Assembly: GCF_007845645.1 (NCBI RefSeq)
Contig: NZ_VCQV01000023.1
Coordinates: 26,884 to 90,883 of the forward strand
Origin: Leekyejoonella antrihumi
GTDB taxonomy: Bacteria > Actinomycetota > Actinomycetes > Actinomycetales > Dermatophilaceae
Direction of reading: 5' to 3'
DNA length: 64,000 nt
A model generated the notes under the pieces. It did not search any database and was not told the origin of the DNA. It saw nothing but the letters and a program-made list of their open reading frames with translations. Positions 49,858-58,452 of this stretch are shown here, piece by piece. How positions within the stretch are numbered: position 1 is the stretch's first letter; each line of letters opens with the position of its first letter. A program made the translations under genes and the position numbers.

Positions 49858-50961
49858 CTATCCGAGTCGAGCGAGGTCCACGTCCAGCCAGTCGGTCAGG
49901 CTTCTCAGCTGTGTGCGGACCTTCGTGGCCAGGGTCTTGCTGAAGGGCACATCCTCGTGGATGGCGTTGATGCGCAGTTCCCCGGCCTTGCGGTCTGTGG
50001 TGGCGTCGACCTTGCCGACAAGGCGGTCGCCGTGCAGGATCGGGAGCGCCCAGTATCCCCAACGTCGTGTGCTGGCAGGCTTGTACATCTCTAACTGGTA
50101 GTCGAATTGGAAGATCTCGGCCATCCGTTTGCGGTCGAAGACCAGACGGTCGAGCGGTGAGAGCAGCACGGTCCGGCCCTTGAACGGACGATCCAGGTAG
50201 GCCGGGTCGACACGCCAGGTGCCTCGCACGCCATCGATCACCGCGGGTTCGCCGACCGAGCCGACCTGCTCGAGCTCGTCCTTCAGGCGGACGGTGCGCG
50301 AGCGGGCGATCCCCAGGGCGCGCAGGGTGCGGACCGCTCGGATCCGATTCGCCTCACGCAGCGGCACCGCAGGCTCATCGGGATACACCCGCTCGGCGAG
50401 GTCCCACAGCGGCGTGCGCCCGTCATAGCCGGCCCGCGCCACCTCGCCGCGTTGCACCATCAGATCCAGGAGGGTGCGCACATTGCGGTCGTTGGTCCAG
50501 CCGCTGGATGCCCACGGCACAAGGGTCGTGTCGGGCAACGCGATAGACGGCAACGGACCGTCGTCGTAGAGCACCTGGAGGATGTCGCGCCGGCAGTCGT
50601 CGTTCGCCAGGACCCAGTCGCGTTGATCGGTCTGCCACTTCAGCTGCTCGCCCACTCCTGGCCAGGCTGCCATCTCGGCCCGGTAGAGCGCGATATCGGG
50701 TGCGGGTCGCAGTCGGGCTCGCAGCTCAACCAGTGACCCGCGCAGGTGGGCCGCGTCGAGGTCGCCCGGGTGGTAGGCCGCGCCCAACCTGCTCCACATC
50801 ACCAGGTCCGCGCTGGGCGCAACCGCCGCTGTGGGCTCGACCTGCACCAGTGTCAGGTGCCGCACCACGTCCAGCAGGTCGTCACGAAGGGGGGCGTCGA
50901 GCAGTTGAGCCTGCACCGCGATGCGGCGAGCCTGCGTCCGGCTGAGCTGATGCGGCTCCAT
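49858..50961 (-). CDS. AlkZ/YcaQ-like winged-helix DNA-binding protein
   Basis: A 367-residue HTH_42 (DUF1006) family protein, the fold of the DNA glycosylases AlkZ and YcaQ/AlkX. It has tandem winged helices and the C-terminal beta-rich block RWGYWALPILHGDRLVGKVD. The catalytic Q-x-(Q/D) position reads Q40-V-E42 (TLVQVEPTAAV). Family members excise bulky or crosslinked bases; the Glu variant leaves activity uncertain. Stops converge with the PCD-VOC gene 8 bases away. Confidence 0.75.
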   Translation of the reverse strand: MEPHQLSRTQARRIAVQAQLLDAPLRDDLLDVVRHLTLVQVEPTAAVAPSADLVMWSRLGAAYHPGDLDAAHLRGSLVELRARLRPAPDIALYRAEMAAWPGVGEQLKWQTDQRDWVLANDDCRRDILQVLYDDGPLPSIALPDTTLVPWASSGWTNDRNVRTLLDLMVQRGEVARAGYDGRTPLWDLAERVYPDEPAVPLREANRIRAVRTLRALGIARSRTVRLKDELEQVGSVGEPAVIDGVRGTWRVDPAYLDRPFKGRTVLLSPLDRLVFDRKRMAEIFQFDYQLEMYKPASTRRWGYWALPILHGDRLVGKVDATTDRKAGELRINAIHEDVPFSKTLATKVRTQLRSLTDWLDVDLARLG

Positions 50962-51277
50962 GAGACGGCAATGCCCGCGCTAGCCGTCGCACCTGGCGGC
51001 GATGCCCATGAAGTCCTCCCGAACTGGTGATCGAGTGCCAAGGCTAGTCCAGGCAGGCACCGGCGGCAATGGCTTACGGGTCGGCCTCGGGCTCGCCTTC
51101 GTGCGTCATCCGGACAGGAGTCGTGCTCGCGGATGTTGAGATCAGGCCCGGAATACCGGGATTCGCCGACTGAGGTTGGCGAGTCCTGTTGGTGAAGTGC
51201 ACGGACGTCGCGGAAGGAAGCCCGCGTGCGCACTAAACCCCGCGACTCCGCGGCATCCGCCTTGCTAGGTTGGTGCG
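50962..51277. other. Intergenic region with two small hairpins
   Basis: No supportable gene. CCCGG-AATA-CCGGG (51147-51160) is followed at once by TCGCCGAC...GTTGGCGA (51163-51182). It ends with a leaderless -10, TAGGTT (51266-51271), 6 bases before the GNAT start. Confidence 0.4.
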
Positions 51278-52063
51278 ATGCTCAAGCACCTGCCGTCGTC
51301 GACCCGCACGGATCTGCGCATAGCGGTGCTCACCGGCACGACGATCGAGGCCCGTGGCGACCACCTTGTGGTGCGCACGCCGACCAACCCGGTCTATCAC
51401 TGGGGCAACTTTGTGCAGGTGGTCAGTGGCGACGTCGACGACAGTGCACACTGGCTGCAGGTCTTTGAAGCCGAATTCCCTCAGGCGGCCCATCGCGCGA
51501 TAGGGCTGCCTCGCAGACCCGAGGGAGCCTCGTGGGCGCGGGACGGTCTCAAGATCGAGGTGGCGGAGTCGCTGACGTGTCGGATGGCGCCCGCAGTCAC
51601 GCCGCTGGCCCAGGGGTATGCGGTTCGGCCGCTGCTGTCCGATCTGGACTGGGGTGCCCGGACTGCGGGCGAGCTTGCCGAAAACGACCTGACCGGTGAG
51701 TATCCGGCGGATGAGTACCGCAGCTTTATGGCCAATCAGGTTGCCGCGCGGCGGGACCTGGTGGACCGTCAGCAGGCGGCCTGGTTCGGTGCGTTCACCC
51801 CGGAGGGCGCGCTCGCCGCATCGCTCGGCATCGTCGACCTCGGCGACTGCGCCCGATACCAGTCGGTCCTCACCGCAGTCGGGCATCGGCGTCGGGGTCT
51901 GGCGCGCCACCTGCTGAGTGTCGCCGCGGAGTGGGGGTTCGATCGGGGCGTCGAGGAACTGGTGATCGTCGCCGAGGCAGACTCGGCCGCCGGGCGGCTC
52001 TACACCAGAGCAGGTTTTGCTCCGGGCGCGCTCGACTACTCCGCATACACGCAGGCTCTGTGA
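51278..52063 (+). CDS. GNAT-family N-acetyltransferase
   Basis: A 261-residue protein. The N-terminal half (1-130) is a family-specific domain and the C-terminal half is a GNAT fold with SVLTAVGHRRRGLARHLLSV (acetyl-CoA loop) and AEADSAAGRLYTRAGFAPGA. It likely acetylates a small molecule or protein with acetyl-CoA; target unknown. Leaderless ATG, with TAGGTT 6 bases upstream. A decayed glycosyltransferase gene follows 13 bases after its stop. Confidence 0.78.
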   Translation: MLKHLPSSTRTDLRIAVLTGTTIEARGDHLVVRTPTNPVYHWGNFVQVVSGDVDDSAHWLQVFEAEFPQAAHRAIGLPRRPEGASWARDGLKIEVAESLTCRMAPAVTPLAQGYAVRPLLSDLDWGARTAGELAENDLTGEYPADEYRSFMANQVAARRDLVDRQQAAWFGAFTPEGALAASLGIVDLGDCARYQSVLTAVGHRRRGLARHLLSVAAEWGFDRGVEELVIVAEADSAAGRLYTRAGFAPGALDYSAYTQAL

Positions 52064-52076
52064 CTACGCTGAGGGA

Positions 52077-53090
52077 GTGACGGTCCGAGCCGGGAACGCT
52101 GCCGTGCGGCGCCCTCCGGCCGGAGTGCTGGTGATCGCCGGAGTCTTGGTGGCCGGTGTGCTGACGGTGGCCGGGCGGTACGGCTTTCACCGGGACGAGT
52201 ACTACTTCGTGGTCACCGGCCAGCACCCTGCGGTGGCTGCCCCGGACAGTCCGATGCTGGTGCCCTACCTTGCTGCCGGGTGGAATGTGGTGGTGGGCGC
52301 CAATCTCTGGGCGTTCCGAATCCTTCCCGCGATGGCCGTCGGTGGCTACACCGTGGTCGCCGCCCTGATCGCCCGGGACATGGGGGGGCTCGCGAGCTCA
52401 TCAGGTTGCGGCATCGGGGGCGACCGCTATGCTCGCGATCGTCCCCGCGACCGGGCATTTGTTCGAGACCACCACCTTCGACATGCTGACCGCCGCAGCG
52501 GTCCTGTGGATGCTGGTCAAGGCGTGGCAGGCGACACCGCAACGGTGGTCCCCGTGGATCGGCTTCGGTGTGCTCACTGGGGTTGCCATGGAGATCAAGG
52601 TGCTTGCCTCTCTGGTGCTGATCTGTTGCCTTGGCGGCATCCTGATCTGCGGCCCCGGGCGTCCGTTGACCGGTGCGAAGCCGTCGGTGGGGACACTGAT
52701 CGCGGTCGTGCTCGCCGCACCGAACCTCGTCTGGCAGGCAACGCACGGGTGGCCGCAGCTGGTCGTCGCCCAGAACATCGCCAACGGCGGGGCAAGGCCT
52801 ACTATCCGGCGGCGTTCTATCCCGCCTTGGTGGCTGCCGGAGCGGAACCCGTGCTGGACTGGGCGCGCCGGCGGCTGCGGCGCCGGTTCCGCTGCGGCAT
52901 CCTGGTAGCTGCGTTCGTGGTTTGCCGGCTGCACCCTGCGGGCCAGGCTGCACAGCCCCGCGGCGTCGACAACTCCGAGGCCGGAGCTCCAGTACGGTCG
53001 TGCTCCGGACGGACTGAGTCGTGGAAACGCCTTTGGCCACAGGTCAAGACGATTGGGTGACGCACTGCATGCAGGGGAGTCCCTGACTTG
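52077..53090 (+). pseudogene. Decayed ArnT/PMT-like membrane glycosyltransferase
   Basis: The N-terminus is intact (helix AGVLVIAGVLVAG, then RYGFHRDEYYFVVTGQHPA, a PMT-like DE motif). The frame shifts at a run of seven G (52382-52388) and continues in frame +1 as RAHQVAASGATAMLAIVPAT. Near 52785 (QNIANGG) it jumps back to the first frame as GKAYYPAAFYPALVAAG, with the middle of the usual protein missing, and a SRGNAFGH relic is readable near 53020-53045. A leaderless -10 TACGCT (52065-52070) still precedes the GTG. Frameshift plus internal deletion make it nonfunctional. Confidence 0.75.
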
Positions 53091-53300
53091 CTCAGCGGTG
53101 TGCGTGTCGGTGGGGGTCCTTCGCCTGACAAGATCGGCCGCAACAGTGCGTCCAGATTTCGTATCGATAGGAGCTGCAAGGGAATACACGCGGGCCCTCC
53201 GTCAATCCCGAGACGCTGCGTTTGCCCGCGATTGCGGCTCGAGAGCTGTCGCCCGTCGAGCCGGCCGAGTTGGTCATCGGCCAGGTCGAGCCAGGAGAAG

Positions 53301-53702
53301 TCAGTCCGCGCGGTCGTAGGCTTCTTGCGACGCCGATACGTCACCGAGGTGCGTGATCGACCATTCCTCCAGCGCGCGCAGCGGCTCGCGTAGGGAGCGG
53401 CCCGCCTCGGTGAGCGTGTACTCGACACGGACCGGAACCTCGGGGTAGACGGTGCGACGCACGAGGCCGTCCCGTTCGAGCCCGCGGAGGGTCTGGGTGA
53501 GCATCTTCTGCGAGATGCCCTCAATGCGTCGGCGCAACTCCGAGAAGCGAGCGCTGCCGTCCCAGAGGGCGCCCACGATGAGGACCGTCCAGCGGTCGCC
53601 AATGCGATCCAGGATGCGGCGGGTCGGGCAGCCAGCGCGGTAGGGACTGCCGCGAAGCGGGGGCTCGACCGAGGTGGTTACCACAAAGTGCCTTCTTCCC
53701 AT
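53301..53702 (-). CDS. HxlR-family transcriptional regulator
   Basis: A 133-residue HxlR winged helix: CPTRRILDRIGDRWTVLIVG, FSELRRRIEGISQKMLTQTL, RTVYPEVPVRVEYTLTEAG. The conserved Cys of the RAGCPTRR segment is a redox-sensing position in some HxlR proteins. ATG at 53702, preceded by GCAGG 7 bases upstream. It diverges from a NAD(P)-binding oxidoreductase, the standard layout for HxlR repressor and target. Confidence 0.85.
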   Translation of the reverse strand: MGRRHFVVTTSVEPPLRGSPYRAGCPTRRILDRIGDRWTVLIVGALWDGSARFSELRRRIEGISQKMLTQTLRGLERDGLVRRTVYPEVPVRVEYTLTEAGRSLREPLRALEEWSITHLGDVSASQEAYDRAD

Positions 53703-53728
53703 TGGAGACCTGCACTCATACGGTAACC
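53674..53728. promoter_or_regulatory. Candidate HxlR binding sites
   Basis: GTGGTTACCAC (53674-53684, palindromic) lies at the beginning of the HxlR coding region and GGTAACC (53722-53728) lies in the divergent gap. The shared GGTTACC/GGTAACC core on both sides of the HxlR start suggests a paired operator. Confidence 0.4.
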
Positions 53729-53771
53729 AAGGGCGTCGTCCGACGCCACCCGTCCCGTAGAAAGACACCTC

Positions 53772-54437
53772 ATGTCACGCATCACCGTCATCGGCGGCAC
53801 CGGCTATGCCGGCTCGGCCATCGTCGCGGAGGCCGCTGCTCGCGGTCATCGGGTCACCGCACTGAGCCGCGAGCTTCCCGACCTGCCAGTTCCGAACGTG
53901 ACCTATGTCCAAGGCGACGCCACCGTCGAGGCAACGCTCGCGGCACCCATCGGCGGCGCAGACGTTGTCGTGGGCGCACTCGCCCCACGCGGCCCGCTGG
54001 CCGGAGCCTTTCGCGACGCCTACCGCACCATCGCACGGCTGGCCGACGCCGCCGGCGCGCGCCTGTTCGTGGTCGGCGGCTACTCGTCGCTGCGCCCGGC
54101 GCCCGACGCGGATCGCTTCGTCACCGACCTCAGCGGTGTCCCCGCAGAGCTGCACGACGAGATCCTCGCCGGAGCCGCGCTCATCATTGAGGACCTCCCG
54201 GCTACTCCAGCGACGCTCGACTGGGTCTTCGTGAGCCCGGCGCTCGAGTTCGGCGCACACCTGCCCAGCGAACGACTCCGCCGCTATCGGCTCGGCGACG
54301 ACATCGCGGTCCAGCCCGAGGACGGCGGCGCGATCTCCGCCGCGGACTATGCCCTTGGAGTGGTCGACCTGATCGAGAAGGGCGAGCACCACAGGGCCCA
54401 GGTCAATCTCGCCGGTTGGGCACCCACCTCGAAATAG
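53772..54437 (+). CDS. NAD(P)-binding oxidoreductase (atypical SDR)
   Basis: A 221-residue Rossmann protein with VIGGTGYAGSAIVAEAAARG at the N-terminus and the AGARLFVVGGYSSLRPAPDA segment typical of the NmrA/YwnB-like SDR group. It probably reduces a quinone, aldehyde or flavin-like electrophile. Divergent from and likely repressed by the HxlR protein. The ATG follows AAAGACACCTC, a weak ribosome site. Confidence 0.8.
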   Translation: MSRITVIGGTGYAGSAIVAEAAARGHRVTALSRELPDLPVPNVTYVQGDATVEATLAAPIGGADVVVGALAPRGPLAGAFRDAYRTIARLADAAGARLFVVGGYSSLRPAPDADRFVTDLSGVPAELHDEILAGAALIIEDLPATPATLDWVFVSPALEFGAHLPSERLRRYRLGDDIAVQPEDGGAISAADYALGVVDLIEKGEHHRAQVNLAGWAPTSK

Positions 54438-54469
54438 CGTCCATGACGCGGAACTCCTCTGTGCGATCG

Positions 54470-54868
54470 TTATCGAGGCAGGGCTGCGGTGATATCGGTG
54501 TGGCTGAAGTCGTCGCCCTTGAACAGGAGGGGTTCCCGGGTGAGTCTCGCGAGTGTGTAGGCGAAGCAGTCGCCAAAGTTCAGGCCGGCGGGATGTCCTG
54601 AGCCGTTCCCGTAGTCGCGATAGGCGGCGCGTGCGATCACCGCCTGCTCCTCGTCGACCGGGACGACCGTCAGCTGTAGATCGGCGAGCAGTTGGTCGAG
54701 CCGCCGGGACGTGCGCAGGGGCGCTCGTGAGTCGAGAACGAGGCACGTCTCGATGAGGGTGCCGGCAGACATCCGCAGGTGTGTGGCGTCGAGCATGGCG
54801 GACAGGAACTGATCGGCATCCGGCTCGCCCTCATGCAGGCAGACCAGGACCGAGGTGTCGACGATCAC
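54470..54868 (-). CDS. vapC: VapC-type PIN-domain toxin
   Basis: A 132-residue PIN ribonuclease with the acidic residues in place: Asp4 (MIVDTSVLV), Glu near 40 (LIETCLV), Asp near 99 (FGDCFAYTLA) and Asp near 118 (FKGDDF). It matches the Mycobacterium VapC group that cleaves tRNA or rRNA. The ATG overlaps the antitoxin stop (ATGA), so the toxin is made only with antitoxin translation. Confidence 0.88.
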   Translation of the reverse strand: MIVDTSVLVCLHEGEPDADQFLSAMLDATHLRMSAGTLIETCLVLDSRAPLRTSRRLDQLLADLQLTVVPVDEEQAVIARAAYRDYGNGSGHPAGLNFGDCFAYTLARLTREPLLFKGDDFSHTDITAALPR

Positions 54869-55128
54869 TTCGGTAGGCCGTGCTCGTCATACAGATCATT
54901 CTGCAGCTGTCGCGCAGCCGGCTCGCTCTCACTGTCGGCGGCAGCCTGTGCATCGATGACCAGTCGCCGCAGTCGGTCGTGCCGTGCAGCGTCGCCCTCG
55001 GCGCTCGCCAACTGCTCCAGCATGCGTTCCAGTGCCTCCTCGATCGCGCTCGTCTGGGTTTTGCCGGTGCGTCGGGACACCTCTTTTGCGAGCGCGTGCA
55101 CTCGCTCGTTCTTGATGTTGAGACCCAC
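54865..55128 (-). CDS. vapB: VapB-type antitoxin (Rv0623-like)
   Basis: An 87-residue antitoxin with an N-terminal ribbon-helix-helix-like start (GLNIKNERVHALAKEVSRRT, then GKTQTSAIEEALERML) and a charged C-terminal toxin-binding tail ending DEHGLPK. GTG start at 55128 with AGAAAGG 7 bases upstream. A strong palindrome upstream is the autoregulatory operator. Confidence 0.88.
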   Translation of the reverse strand: MGLNIKNERVHALAKEVSRRTGKTQTSAIEEALERMLEQLASAEGDAARHDRLRRLVIDAQAAADSESEPAARQLQNDLYDEHGLPK

Positions 55129-55137
55129 AAATATACC

Positions 55138-55163
55138 TTTCTACCGGACCTGGTAGAAATGTA
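55138..55163 (-). promoter_or_regulatory. VapBC operator and -10 box
   Basis: TTTCTACC (55138-55145) and GGTAGAAA (55152-55159) form a perfect dyad with a GGACCT spacer; outer TATACC and TGTACC flanks extend the resemblance. On the minus strand TACATT (55163-55158) is a -10 box overlapping the dyad. Its position suits autorepression by VapB/VapBC. Confidence 0.7.
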
Positions 55164-55314
55164 CCTTCACCTCCTGAAACGCCGCAATCGGGTGTCCGAC
55201 GCACGGCGTGGTCACCCGTGGAGCCCGACGAGGTGAGGTGTCACACGAACAGGAGTCGGCGCACGGCATGGGTCCACAGTCCCTGGTATGTCGGGACATT
55301 GGGTCGGTCCGCGG

Positions 55315-55351
55315 CTGTCGAGTCCTGTTGGTCCGACAGCACGACTTCGTG
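55315..55351 (-). terminator. Tandem hairpins after the acetoacetyl-CoA synthetase gene
   Basis: Immediately downstream of the stop on the minus strand are CACGA-AG-TCGTG (55351-55340) and CTGTCG...CGACAG (55339-55315, 13-base loop). No T-run. Candidate terminator of the minus-strand unit. Confidence 0.35.
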
Positions 55352-55355
55352 AGAC

Positions 55356-57347
55356 TCAGGTGGAGGCCGCAGATGCCTCTGTCCGGCGTGCTCTGGCCAG
55401 GTCGAGGAACGGTTGCAGCAGGTCGGGATCGTCCACGGCCGTGCGTTGCAGCACCTCGCCGGTCGATGCACCTTGAAGGATCCGCTTGAGCGGCACCTCG
55501 AGCCGCTTGCCGGTGCGCGTGTGCGGGAGCGCCGCGAGCTGGATGATCTCGTCCGGCACATGACGAGGTGACACCTTCTGGCGAATCGCCGCGCGAATGC
55601 GGTCTCGCAGGGCGTCATCGAGGGTTGACCCACTGGTCGGCACCACGAACAGCGGCATCCAGTAGCCCCCGTCGGGCTGCTCGATCCCGAGGACCAGCGA
55701 CTCCTGGACGTCGTCGATGTCCTCGACGACGTGGTAGATGTCGGCGCTGCCCATTCGCACGCCATGCCGGTTGAGCGTGGCGTCGGAGCGACCGTGGATG
55801 ACCACGCTGCCGCGGTCGGTCACCGTGATCCAGTCGCCGTGCCGCCACACGCCGGGGTAGGCGTCGAAATAGGAGTCGTGGTAGCGAATACCCGCCGGGT
55901 CGTTCCAGAATGACACCGGCATCGACGGCAGCGGACGGGTCATGACCAGCTCCCCTACGATGTCACGCAGCGGTTGCCCAGCCGGGTCCCAGGCGTCCAT
56001 GGCGACACCGAGATTGCGGACCGAGAGCTCGCCGGGCCAGATCGGCCGGGTGGGGACGCCGCCACAGAACGCGCTGCAGATGTCGGTGCCGCCGCTGATC
56101 GAGAACAACGGCAGCCCTCCCGAACTTTCGACGGCCCAGGCGTGGGTGGAGGGACTGATAGGGGACCCGGTCGCCCACAGTGCACGCAATGCCGACAGGT
56201 CCAGGTCGATGGCAGGCCGCATGCCGACATCGCGAGATGCCTGCAGATAACCGGGACTGGAGCCGAAGCTGGTCACGCGCAGGTCGGCGACCAGCCGCCA
56301 GAGGGTGCGTGCATCCGGATACGTCGGTGACCCGTCGTAGCAGACGACGCTCGCACCGGTCAGGAGCCCGGAGAGCTGAATGTTCCACATGACCCAGGAC
56401 GGGGAGGTGAACCAGAAGAAGCGATCCTGCGGCCCCAGGTCCGCGTGCAGACCCAACAGTTTCAGCTGCTCGAGCAGGATGCCTCCGTGGGACTGCACCA
56501 TGCCCTTGGGCAATCCTGTTGTCCCGGAAGAGAAGAGCACCCACAACGGGCCGTCGAAGCCGACTCGCAGGAAGTACGGCTCGGCAGGTTGCGCAACCAC
56601 GTCGGCCCAGTGCCCCACTCCCGGATGGTCGAGGTGGCCATCGGTGAGCCGTTCGATGACGAGGGCATCGGTCACTGTGGGCAGCCCGGCCAGCACCTGC
56701 GTGATCGCCTGGCGGCGGTCCAGCTCCGCACCGGCATACCGGTAGCCGTCCGTCGTGACGAGCACGCGCGGTTCCAACGGGCCGAACCTGTCCGTGGCGG
56801 CCGCGGGGGCGTAGTCCTGCCCGACGCTCGACCAGATCGCGCCGATGGCGGCGGCCGCGAGCATCGCGACGATGGCCTCCGGGATGTTGGGCAGGTAGCC
56901 GACGACCCTGTCGCCGCGTCCCACACCACGATCGCGGTACCACTGAGCCACGGACGCCACCTGGGCACGCAGCTGCGCCCACGTCAGCTCGATGCGCCCA
57001 CCGGACTCGGTGGCGCCGGCGATGGCCACCTCGGCCGCCGCGCCCTTCGACAAGGCGTATTCCGCGAAGTTGACTCGTGCCTCGGTGAACCACCGCGAGC
57101 CGGGCATCCGTTCGTCGTCCAGGACCTTCCGGTAGGCGCCGAACATCTCACCGACGCCGTAGTAGTCCCAGACGGCCGACCAGAACTCGGCGAGGTCCGT
57201 GGTCGACCACGTCCACAGCGCGTCGTAGTCGGGAAGCTCACGCCCAGTGCGGTGTTGCGCGAAATGACGGAACGCGGTGACCCGCGCGCCTGCGACAGTC
57301 TGATCGGTCGGTTCCCACAGCGGGGCCGGACCTGCGAGGTGTTCCAT
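55356..57347 (-). CDS. aacS: Acetoacetate-CoA ligase
   Basis: A 663-residue ANL-superfamily adenylating enzyme at the full length for acetoacetyl-CoA synthetase. The N-terminal ACAS_N region has WFTEARVNFAEYAL, the P-loop is LFSSGTTGLPKG, then ATGSPISPSTHAW and the A8 hinge HGRSDATLNRHGVRMGSADI; the C-terminal lysine lies in HTRTGKRLEVPLK. It makes acetoacetyl-CoA from acetoacetate, ATP and CoA, for ketone-body or polyhydroxyalkanoate carbon use. It starts 21 bases after cysK, so they may be cotranscribed without an obvious functional link. Confidence 0.9.
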   Translation of the reverse strand: MEHLAGPAPLWEPTDQTVAGARVTAFRHFAQHRTGRELPDYDALWTWSTTDLAEFWSAVWDYYGVGEMFGAYRKVLDDERMPGSRWFTEARVNFAEYALSKGAAAEVAIAGATESGGRIELTWAQLRAQVASVAQWYRDRGVGRGDRVVGYLPNIPEAIVAMLAAAAIGAIWSSVGQDYAPAAATDRFGPLEPRVLVTTDGYRYAGAELDRRQAITQVLAGLPTVTDALVIERLTDGHLDHPGVGHWADVVAQPAEPYFLRVGFDGPLWVLFSSGTTGLPKGMVQSHGGILLEQLKLLGLHADLGPQDRFFWFTSPSWVMWNIQLSGLLTGASVVCYDGSPTYPDARTLWRLVADLRVTSFGSSPGYLQASRDVGMRPAIDLDLSALRALWATGSPISPSTHAWAVESSGGLPLFSISGGTDICSAFCGGVPTRPIWPGELSVRNLGVAMDAWDPAGQPLRDIVGELVMTRPLPSMPVSFWNDPAGIRYHDSYFDAYPGVWRHGDWITVTDRGSVVIHGRSDATLNRHGVRMGSADIYHVVEDIDDVQESLVLGIEQPDGGYWMPLFVVPTSGSTLDDALRDRIRAAIRQKVSPRHVPDEIIQLAALPHTRTGKRLEVPLKRILQGASTGEVLQRTAVDDPDLLQPFLDLARARRTEASAAST

Positions 57348-57368
57348 TACGCGACAGTCTTTCGACGG

Positions 57369-58304
57369 TCAGGACCGGACGTGGTCGAACAGCTCGGTGG
57401 ACAGGTACCGCTCGCCGGTGTCCGCGAGGAGGCCGACGATCGTCTTGCCCTGCAGTTCAGGACGCCGGCCGAGTCGACGCATGGCTTCCAACACCGCCCC
57501 GGACGAGATTCCGACCATCAGGCCCTCGATCCGCATCGCCTCCCGCGCAACCTCGATCGCGGTGTCCTGCGGGATCCGGACGACCTCGTCGATGAGCTCC
57601 ATGTCCGTGGTCGGCGGCACACCGTCGCCGCCGGTGATGCCCTGGATCTTGTGTGGCTGCCAGGCGCCACCGTTGAGCACCGGTGCCTCGTTCGGCTCGA
57701 CGCCGATGATCTGCACGCCCGGGTTCTTGGTGCGCAGGAAGCGACCCGTTCCCGACAGGCTGCCGCCGGTGCCGGTGGCAGCGACGATGACGTCGACCTC
57801 GCCTTCGGTGTCGGCCCAGATCTCCGGCCCCGTCGTCGCCTCGTGGATGGCCGGGTTGGCCGGATTGCCGCCCTGGCCGGACAAGAAGGCCGTCGGGTCG
57901 GCTTCGATGATCTCATTGGCCCGCCCGTTGGAGCCGGCCATACCATCGGCGCCCGGCGTGAACTCGACCTCGGCGCCCAGGGCGCGCAGCAGCAGGAGCC
58001 GCTCTTGGGACATGTCGTCCGGCAGCACCAGCACGACTCGGTAGCCCAGCGCTGCGCCGATCCAGGCGAGCGCGATGCCGGTGTTTCCGGAGGTTGCCTC
58101 CACGATCGTCCCGCCCGGTTTGAGCCGGCCGTCGGCCTCGGCCGCGCGCACAATGGAGAGTCCCGTTCGATCCTTGATGCTCGCCAGCGGGTTGTAGAAC
58201 TCGAGCTTGGCGAGCAGCCGCGCAGGGTTGTCCGGCGCGAAGCGGTTAAGTGCGAGCAGGGGAGTGCGACCGACGATCTCGGTCAGGCTTTCGTATACAG
58301 GCAT
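57369..58304 (-). CDS. cysK: Cysteine synthase A (O-acetylserine sulfhydrylase)
   Basis: A 311-residue PLP enzyme. The Schiff-base Lys is in NPLASIKDR (about residue 44), followed by TSGNTGIALAW, the phosphate loop GTGGSLSGTGRFL and SSGAVLEAM near the C-terminus. It condenses O-acetylserine with sulfide to cysteine. ATG at 58304 gives the usual length; the open frame upstream is not homologous. No cysE is visible next to it. Confidence 0.92.
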   Translation of the reverse strand: MPVYESLTEIVGRTPLLALNRFAPDNPARLLAKLEFYNPLASIKDRTGLSIVRAAEADGRLKPGGTIVEATSGNTGIALAWIGAALGYRVVLVLPDDMSQERLLLLRALGAEVEFTPGADGMAGSNGRANEIIEADPTAFLSGQGGNPANPAIHEATTGPEIWADTEGEVDVIVAATGTGGSLSGTGRFLRTKNPGVQIIGVEPNEAPVLNGGAWQPHKIQGITGGDGVPPTTDMELIDEVVRIPQDTAIEVAREAMRIEGLMVGISSGAVLEAMRRLGRRPELQGKTIVGLLADTGERYLSTELFDHVRS

Positions 58305-58452
58305 GTGTAGGCACTCGAGTCTGGTAGCGGATACCGCAACTTTATCGCCGGCGGACTGTCGTCCATTTGGTGGTGTCTCAGAGGCGCCGAATGACCTTGT
58401 GTCACGAGCCGAACAGATCGCCTCAGACCCATCGGGCCGGAACGGGCCGGGG

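Noticed and set aside
52382..52388. Phase variation at the G7 tract
   Set aside because: The gene also has a large internal deletion, so restoring the frame would not give a functional product.
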